From contig JACMRL010000008.1 of the NCBI GenBank assembly GCA_014376435.1, positions 1 through 63,643 of the forward strand: a DNA stretch of 63,643 nucleotides, written 5' to 3'. The notes beneath the pieces were generated by a model. The model worked only from the letters and a program-made list of their open reading frames with translations. It did not search any database and was not told the DNA's origin. A program made the position numbers and the translations under genes. Positions within the stretch are counted from its first letter, which is position 1; the number at the start of each line of letters is the position of its first letter. Source of the DNA: Bdellovibrio sp. GTDB taxonomy: Bacteria; Bdellovibrionota; Bdellovibrionia; Bdellovibrionales; Bdellovibrionaceae. Shown piece by piece: positions 58,742 to 63,643 of this stretch.

Positions 58742-58781
58742 ATGATCTCCTGTTGAGTGGTCTAATATGATTCAGAGCATA

Positions 58782-58796
58782 GCATAAGGTGTGCCA
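58782..58796 (-). promoter_or_regulatory. Possible sigma54 promoter for the FMN reductase gene
   Basis: Minus strand TGGCAC-ACCTT-ATGC: perfect -24, one mismatch in -12. About 40 nt before the start. No palindrome is visible upstream, so it is less certain than the island promoters. Confidence 0.45.
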
Positions 58797-58987
58797 TTGG
58801 TAAGTGATGATGACTGATATGTTACTTTTATTTGCAGAAAACGTACTTTCCAGAAATTAAATTACTTTTTTGTTGCCACAGATTTTTGGGCCGTGCGAGT
58901 CTTCCCACGTTACCTAAGTATATGCTGAAGATTTGGTTCAGTGTTTCTACCGGGCGCCTAAGGCCCGACTACAAAAGGGGATTTTAG

Positions 58988-59854
58988 ATGAAAAATGTGT
59001 TCTTGTTCGTGAGTGTATTAGCATTCCATGTTTTTGGTTTTGCACTACAAGCCATTCAGCCAGCCCAGCTGAATTACTACGGAAGCGATTTTTCAACCTC
59101 GGTAGCGACCAGTAGAGATAATCAACTTAAAGATGCGTTAAAAAAGATTTTACGCTCACAGCATTTAAAAGTGATCAATGGACCTGATCAAATCATGAAA
59201 AACTGTGACGGCCAAAAAGATTGTTATGCCCAAACTTCTTTAGGTTATGATGGCGCCCGTACGTTTTTATTTGGAAAATTCTATTTAGTTAAATTAGATG
59301 CTTCAAACTACGGAATTACAGAAATGTACTGCAACCGTATTTATCAAGCGAGTGATTTTAAAGGTGTTGATCTACCTGGACCCGGAATCACCCCCGCATC
59401 CAGCGTAATCAATACCGAACACACTTGGCCGCAATCACGTTTCTCTGGTGACTACTCAACGCAAATGCAAAAAGCAGATCTTCATCATTTATTCCCGACG
59501 GATTCACAAATGAATTCTACGCGTGGAAATACAATTTTTGGTGAAGTAAGTCATGACGTTGGACATACAAATTGTACGGCTTCACGTTACGGTACTGGTT
59601 CGGCAGGCAGTCGTCAGATTTTTGAACCCGCAGATGATCATAAAGGCCGTGTCGCTCGCGCGATTTTTTACTTCTCAATCCGTTACGACATGGCAATTTC
59701 TCAAGAAGAAGAAGTTGTTCTTAAAAAATGGCATATTCAACATCCGGTTGATCCGCAAGAAGCACTCCGTAATGACGAAATTTTTAGACAGCAAAATAAT
59801 CGCAATCCATTTATTGATTACCCAGAATTAGCGCAAAAAATTTCTGATTTTTAA
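58988..59854 (+). CDS. endA: Secreted/periplasmic endonuclease I
   Basis: 288 residues. Signal peptide (VSVLAFHVFGFALQA). Endonuclease I family features: GARTFLFGKFYLVK, the catalytic EHTWPQSRF with the metal-binding HH of DLHHLFPTDSQMNS, and RGNTIFGEV. Degrades DNA outside the cytoplasm; in a predator this could digest prey DNA. GGGG precedes the start, and a 5-bp GC hairpin lies in the leader near 58950. Confidence 0.93.
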   Translation: MKNVFLFVSVLAFHVFGFALQAIQPAQLNYYGSDFSTSVATSRDNQLKDALKKILRSQHLKVINGPDQIMKNCDGQKDCYAQTSLGYDGARTFLFGKFYLVKLDASNYGITEMYCNRIYQASDFKGVDLPGPGITPASSVINTEHTWPQSRFSGDYSTQMQKADLHHLFPTDSQMNSTRGNTIFGEVSHDVGHTNCTASRYGTGSAGSRQIFEPADDHKGRVARAIFYFSIRYDMAISQEEEVVLKKWHIQHPVDPQEALRNDEIFRQQNNRNPFIDYPELAQKISDF

Positions 59855-60357
59855 ATTCTATTGGTAGCTGACTTTATTTTTTTAATTGAAGTCAGCTCTG
59901 TCAAAATCATGCGGGTTTTCATAATTACGGAAAAATCAACAATCTGCAGGCGCACAATCCCGCCTTTTTTTATTTTTAGCTGCGCTTGATTAGAGCGCGC
60001 TACCGCCCACGCAACGAAGCGCGAGAGCTGGGGTTCGTGACCAACCACCACCACTTTTGATAGCTCATCGGCATGTAGTTTTAGCCACTTACCCAAGTCG
60101 ACGGCTTTACCTTCATGTTTTAGTGAAGAGGTCGTCATAACATTCCAATTTTCTTTAGAGCCGATAATTAATTTCAATGTTTGTTCTGCGCGGGTGATGC
60201 CAGAGTGTACAAATAAATCAACGTGATCAAGTTCATTCGTAAATACCTGTGCTAAATACTTGGCTTGTTTCTGACCTTTTTGAGTCAGGCGTCTTGCCAA
60301 ATCGGAGGTTTTAATTTCTTCTGCTTCAGCGTGCCGAATAAGAATAAGTTCTGCCAT
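59851..60357 (-). CDS. sixA: Phosphohistidine phosphatase SixA
   Basis: 168 residues from the ATG at 60357 (MAELILIRHAEAEE); the 8 extra upstream residues are unsupported. Histidine phosphatase core with RHAEAEE, HSGITRAEQTL, and VVVGHEPQLSRFVAW. SixA removes phosphate from His of proteins such as Hpt domains, which is notable because two stand-alone Hpt proteins are encoded in this window. Overlaps the endonuclease gene end by 4 bp. Confidence 0.9.
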   Translation of the reverse strand: MAELILIRHAEAEEIKTSDLARRLTQKGQKQAKYLAQVFTNELDHVDLFVHSGITRAEQTLKLIIGSKENWNVMTTSSLKHEGKAVDLGKWLKLHADELSKVVVVGHEPQLSRFVAWAVARSNQAQLKIKKGGIVRLQIVDFSVIMKTRMILTELTSIKKIKSATNRI

Positions 60358-60409
60358 AGGTTCAACCTTAGCTTGTGCCAAAGATTCTTTTCAAGGATAA
60401 TTTAAAGCT

Positions 60410-61687
60410 ATGGAAATTAAGTACATTGGGACATTATTTTTTGCCTTAGCGTTATTGCATACATTCTGTGTTTCTTATTTTAGCAAAGTATCAAAAAAAT
60501 TTCCTACGGGATCAGGCCGAGAAGCTTTTTTTCATTTATTAGCCGAGGTAGAAGTGGTCTTTGGTTTTTGGGCATTTCTATTTTTAATGACCTGGTTAAC
60601 TATTACGGGTCCGCAACCGGTGATTGAATATCAACAATCATTGAATATGACAGAACCACTTTTTATATTTTGTATTATGGTTTTAGCGTCGTGCCGCCCG
60701 ATTATTCATATCACGCGCGAAATCATTTTATTTATCAGTAAGATTCTCAGTAGAATTGTGCCGGTTAATCCGCAGCTAACGCAGTTTTTTGTTTTATTAA
60801 CGGTGGGGCCTTTGTTAGGTTCACTGATTACTGAACCCGCGGCGATTACGATCGTGGCACTTTTATTATACCGCATGATCGACCGTGAAAAAATCGATCA
60901 AAGCTTATTGTACGGAATACTTGCTCTATTATTTGTAAATATATCAGTCGGAGGAGCTCTGACACATTTTGCCGCCCCGCCAATTTTAGTCGTGGCCCGA
61001 ACTTGGGGTTGGAATTTAAGTGATGTATTTCTTAATTTAGGTGAAGCCGCTTTAGCTTCGGTGATAATGAATGCTTTATTATTCGTGATCGTGATGAAGA
61101 AAAAAATAATTCAAACGTTATTGCCAGTGCATAGAGAGAATTACCCAATGCCTTTCTGGGTTACGTTAACTCATTTAGTATTTTTAGCTGCAATCGTAGC
61201 CACCGCTCATTATCCGCAAGTTTTCTTCGGAATTTTTCTAATTTTTATTGGATTAACGAAGGTGACTAAAACTTATCAGGATGCGCTTAAGTTTAAGGAG
61301 GCTTTTTTAGTTGGATTTTTCTTGGCTGGATTGATTGTGTTCGGATCATTTCAGCGTTGGTGGCTAGAGCCCATCATCCAAGGTTTAAAAGAAACAACTT
61401 TGTACGTCAGCGCGATTGGTTTAACGGCTATTACCGATAATGCGGCATTAACTTATCTGGGTTCACAAGTACCTAGCCTGACTGAATCTGCAAAGTGGGC
61501 CTTGGTTTCTGGAGCCTTGGTGGGTGGAGGCTTAACAATTTTAGCGAACGCGCCAAACCCTGCGGGTTTTTCAATTTTAAGTTCTAAATTTCCTAACTCT
61601 TCATTAAATGCGGGTAAGCTTTTAGTGGCCGCCATTATTCCTACGCTGATTGCGGGGATATGTTTTTATACTTTAGGAAAATTCTAA
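60410..61687 (+). CDS. Putative Na+/H+ antiporter
   Basis: 425 residues with about eleven membrane helices. It matches the putative Na+/H+ antiporter family (Pfam type Na_H_antiport) with GPLLGSLITEPAAITIVALLL, GGALTHFAAPPILVVA and AITDNAALTYLGSQVP, the latter with the conserved Asp-Asn pair, and GGGLTILANAPNPAGFS near the end. Inner-membrane cation or anion transporter. Substrate not defined by sequence. Confidence 0.82.
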   Translation: MEIKYIGTLFFALALLHTFCVSYFSKVSKKFPTGSGREAFFHLLAEVEVVFGFWAFLFLMTWLTITGPQPVIEYQQSLNMTEPLFIFCIMVLASCRPIIHITREIILFISKILSRIVPVNPQLTQFFVLLTVGPLLGSLITEPAAITIVALLLYRMIDREKIDQSLLYGILALLFVNISVGGALTHFAAPPILVVARTWGWNLSDVFLNLGEAALASVIMNALLFVIVMKKKIIQTLLPVHRENYPMPFWVTLTHLVFLAAIVATAHYPQVFFGIFLIFIGLTKVTKTYQDALKFKEAFLVGFFLAGLIVFGSFQRWWLEPIIQGLKETTLYVSAIGLTAITDNAALTYLGSQVPSLTESAKWALVSGALVGGGLTILANAPNPAGFSILSSKFPNSSLNAGKLLVAAIIPTLIAGICFYTLGKF

Positions 61688-61715
61688 AAAAAAACCCACA
61701 TCTTTCGATATGGGT
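61686..61715 (-). terminator. Terminator for the small exported protein gene
   Basis: On the minus strand a stem ACCCA/TGGGT with inner AT/AT pairs and a CGAAAG loop is followed by a run of T. It could also work weakly for the antiporter gene. Confidence 0.7.
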
Positions 61716-61751
61716 CTTTAAGAAATTACAAAAAGTAATTAATAGTTAAAA

Positions 61752-61931
61752 CTATTTAACTTCTTTTTTGTGTTTTTTCTTACCGTGCTTAGCTTCTTTA
61801 GCCATTGGAGCTTTGTCTTCTTTTTTCATTTCAACAGCTGCAGGTGCAGATGGAGCAGCAGCAGCTGCAGGTTCGTTAGCGTTAGCTACGAATGCGAAAG
61901 CTAGAGTAACGATGATTGATGCTAATTTCAT
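61752..61931 (-). CDS. Tiny exported Ala/Lys-rich protein, 59 residues
   Basis: ATG at 61931 with AGGAG upstream. Signal peptide (MKLASIIVTLAFAFVANA), then an Ala/Pro-rich stretch and a very basic, His/Lys-rich tail (KHGKKKHKKEVK). Resembles small acid-shock-type or histone-like periplasmic proteins in composition only. Own terminator downstream. Function unknown. Confidence 0.75.
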   Translation of the reverse strand: MKLASIIVTLAFAFVANANEPAAAAAPSAPAAVEMKKEDKAPMAKEAKHGKKKHKKEVK

Positions 61932-62109
61932 ATAATCTCCTAATGTAGTAAAAACTTAATTGCCTTTACTGTTTAACTTGAAATCAGGATAGCAAAGATG
62001 CATTGAGGCCAAATGAAGAGCGTATTAATTTTTTTTAATCGTCTGGTTGCGGCTAAAAGGTTGATAAGCCGGGTGAAACTCTTGTAAAAAAGTCCAGAGC
62101 GTCTAAATA

Positions 62110-63549
62110 TTAGACATTTCTAATCTTAATTTGGAATAAAGCGCCTGAACGATCGGTCTGCTGAATGATACTAATCTGCCCACCATGTAATGTAGCAATT
62201 TTTTTAGCGATTGCTAAACCTAAGCCGAAACCCGAAGTTTTTCCGCTAGGGTTAACCCGACTAAAACGCTCGAAAATAGTCTCGGTTTGACTCGGTGGAA
62301 TACCTGGACCTTGATCAGAAATTTCAACGATTGTCTCGGCTTGCTCCCAGATAATACGTACATCTACTTGGGCATGCTCGGGAGAATACTTAACGGCGTT
62401 CTCGATGATGTTGAAAAATAAATTTGCTAATAAATTTGCATCGCCGTAAACTTGCGGTCTTTCGGCTTCTTCTTGAATGTCGAATTTAATTTGGATATTT
62501 TTTTTCGCCGCAATTTTTTGGCATCGGCTAATCACATCAATTAAAATTTCGTCTACTTCTAGCGGAGTGAAGTTTGGCAAGTCACTACCGGAATCGATTT
62601 GCGCTAGTAAAAGCATATCTTTTACAATTTTCGAAAGTGTATCGACTTCTTGTAAGGCGCTGTCAAAAAAGTGTGGATCTTTGTGGACAGTTTTTTGTTG
62701 AATTTCAATTTCCCCGCGCAAAATAGTCAGTGGAGTTAATAGCTGATGGGAGGCATCAGCGACAAATCTTTCTTGCGATTGAAAAGATTTCTCGATGCGG
62801 TCAAGCATCTGATTTTGCGTTTCTGCTAACTGACGGATTTGATCATTAGCGAGTGGCACAGGAACTCTTTCCGTTAAATTTGACGCATCAATGCGATTGG
62901 CTTTTTCAATAATTTCTTGCACAGGTCTAAGTGCACGCGCGGAGAAATAAAGTCCCGCGATAATCGCAATTAGTAATACGGCAGGTAGGCCAAAGGCGAT
63001 GATTAATTGCAAACGGTCTAACTGACTTTCAAAGGTTGACATGGGAACCGCAATTTGTAAAAAAAGTGAAGGTGCGTTCACGCTGTCTAATGGAAAAGTA
63101 ACCAAGCGGTACGAGTAAGCTTCGGCTTGGGGAAGTTCATCTGTATTGGTTAAAGTTCGATAAGAAGAATCGGCACCTTTTTTAATTTTTTCGATATCTA
63201 TTTTATAGGGAAATTTAAAACCTCCGAAGTCACCACTACGAGTGAGCACTTCACCCGATATATGGCGAACTTGAATCAAGGCTGTGCCCGAAGGAAAAGG
63301 AAATATTTTTCCTTCATCCACTTTAAGCGGGGGGAATAATAAGTCATTTTTTGGACCGATATCGATATTACGCGATACATCGACCGCGTAATTATAAAGA
63401 GCATTATCAAAATCTTGCTGAAGAGAATCATTTAAGGAGTAATAAAGAAAACCGGAAAATAAAATCGTGGTAGTTCCGAAAATCAGAACAAACAAAACCG
63501 TTAGGCGGGTTCGAATACTAAGTTTCTTTAAGAACGTAACCAACACCAA
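62110..63549 (-). CDS. Sensor histidine kinase (HAMP type)
   Basis: Up to 479 residues. Two membrane helices ([22 protein letters not shown], about 16-37, and [21 protein letters not shown], about 182-204) flank a periplasmic sensor. HAMP ([15 protein letters not shown]), HisKA ([21 protein letters not shown]) and HATPase ([11 protein letters not shown] and [12 protein letters not shown]) follow. The frame starts at TTG 63549, inside the upstream regulator gene; GTG at 63546 is an alternative. CusS/QseC-like. Paired with the OmpR-type regulator just upstream. Confidence 0.9.
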   Translation of the reverse strand: MVLVTFLKKLSIRTRLTVLFVLIFGTTTILFSGFLYYSLNDSLQQDFDNALYNYAVDVSRNIDIGPKNDLLFPPLKVDEGKIFPFPSGTALIQVRHISGEVLTRSGDFGGFKFPYKIDIEKIKKGADSSYRTLTNTDELPQAEAYSYRLVTFPLDSVNAPSLFLQIAVPMSTFESQLDRLQLIIAFGLPAVLLIAIIAGLYFSARALRPVQEIIEKANRIDASNLTERVPVPLANDQIRQLAETQNQMLDRIEKSFQSQERFVADASHQLLTPLTILRGEIEIQQKTVHKDPHFFDSALQEVDTLSKIVKDMLLLAQIDSGSDLPNFTPLEVDEILIDVISRCQKIAAKKNIQIKFDIQEEAERPQVYGDANLLANLFFNIIENAVKYSPEHAQVDVRIIWEQAETIVEISDQGPGIPPSQTETIFERFSRVNPSGKTSGFGLGLAIAKKIATLHGGQISIIQQTDRSGALFQIKIRNV

Positions 63550-63643
63550 CCACCGTTTGAATTAATTTTTTACCAAAGGGAGCATCTACTTTTTTACGAA
63601 GTAAATTTACGTAAACGTCGATGACATTACTTTCAGAATCAAA
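63518..63643 (-). CDS. OmpR/PhoB-type response regulator (3' end only)
   Basis: The last 41 residues of a winged-helix Trans_reg_C domain: the reading on the minus strand includes [18 protein letters not shown] and a terminal [12 protein letters not shown], typical of OmpR family DNA-binding domains. The receiver lies beyond the right edge. It overlaps the kinase gene by 32 nt, forming one two-component operon. Confidence 0.9.
   Translation of the reverse strand, partial: FDSESNVIDVYVNLLRKKVDAPFGKKLIQTVVGVGYVLKET

Noticed and set aside
1..63643. CRISPR arrays, tRNA and rRNA genes
   Set aside because: No regularly spaced repeats, cloverleaf-like genes or rRNA-like sequence were noticed on either strand; a computational scan would be needed to exclude a missed tRNA.

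Overview
The window looks like chromosome from a Bdellovibrio-like predatory bacterium (Bdellovibrionota). I infer this from an adventurous-gliding (Agl/Glt-type) envelope cluster, a lipid A operon carrying a GnnA-like oxidoreductase, many sigma54 response regulators, a type IV pilus operon, a periplasmic endonuclease, and RF2 with the classical frameshift. Base composition is AT-leaning by eye. Coding is dense and operons overlap by 1-4 nt. I saw no rRNA, tRNA or CRISPR array.

Layout. 1-2.7 kb: the 3' part of a surface-fibre protein with a C-terminal FGE/C-type-lectin-like domain. The last 91 bp of its homology unit form a variable repeat matching a template repeat 0.8 kb downstream, with differences concentrated at template adenines. 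This is a diversity-generating retroelement (DGR) whose reverse transcriptase is not in the window. 2.7-5.1 kb: PilZ protein, rpsT (TTG start) and murJ (apparently without a standard start codon). 5.1-17.6 kb, minus strand: an Agl/Glt-type gliding cluster with GYF-PilZ, TolQ and two TolR-like motor proteins, TPR proteins, a TonB/AgmX-type protein and an outer-membrane barrel. 17.6-18.7 kb: a REP-associated transposase. 18.7-32.9 kb: mazG, ybeY, prfB, lolCD, bamA, skp and the lipid A genes lpxA-gnnA-like-lpxB-lpxK-acyltransferase, then an LPS glycosyltransferase. 32.9-36.2 kb: CHASE2 kinase and sigma54 regulator. 36.3-44.9 kb: ribF, a degenerate AroE-like protein and pilB-(PilT-like)-pilC-pilS-pilR. 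44.9-56.9 kb: a signalling and stress island. 57-63.6 kb: LpxR-like deacylase, FMN reductase, endonuclease I, SixA, a putative Na+/H+ antiporter and a two-component pair that runs off the right edge.

Two features stand out. First, the RT-less DGR at the left edge, with an array of hairpins just after the variable repeat and a structured, terminator-ended region holding the template. Second, the 45-57 kb island: eight intergenic sites match the sigma54 -24/-12 promoter pattern with exact spacing. They precede a stand-alone Hpt protein, two receiver proteins, a sigma54 activator (apparently autoregulated), a possible ribosome-hibernation protein, a BON/general-stress/outer-membrane operon, a hemerythrin-like protein and several tiny proteins. 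Several promoters have a 17-bp palindrome of the form TGKGG-N7-CCMCA nearby, a candidate binding site for the activator encoded in the island. With the CHASE hybrid kinase and its Hpt partner, this reads as a self-contained phosphorelay controlling an envelope-stress or dormancy regulon that I do not recognise.
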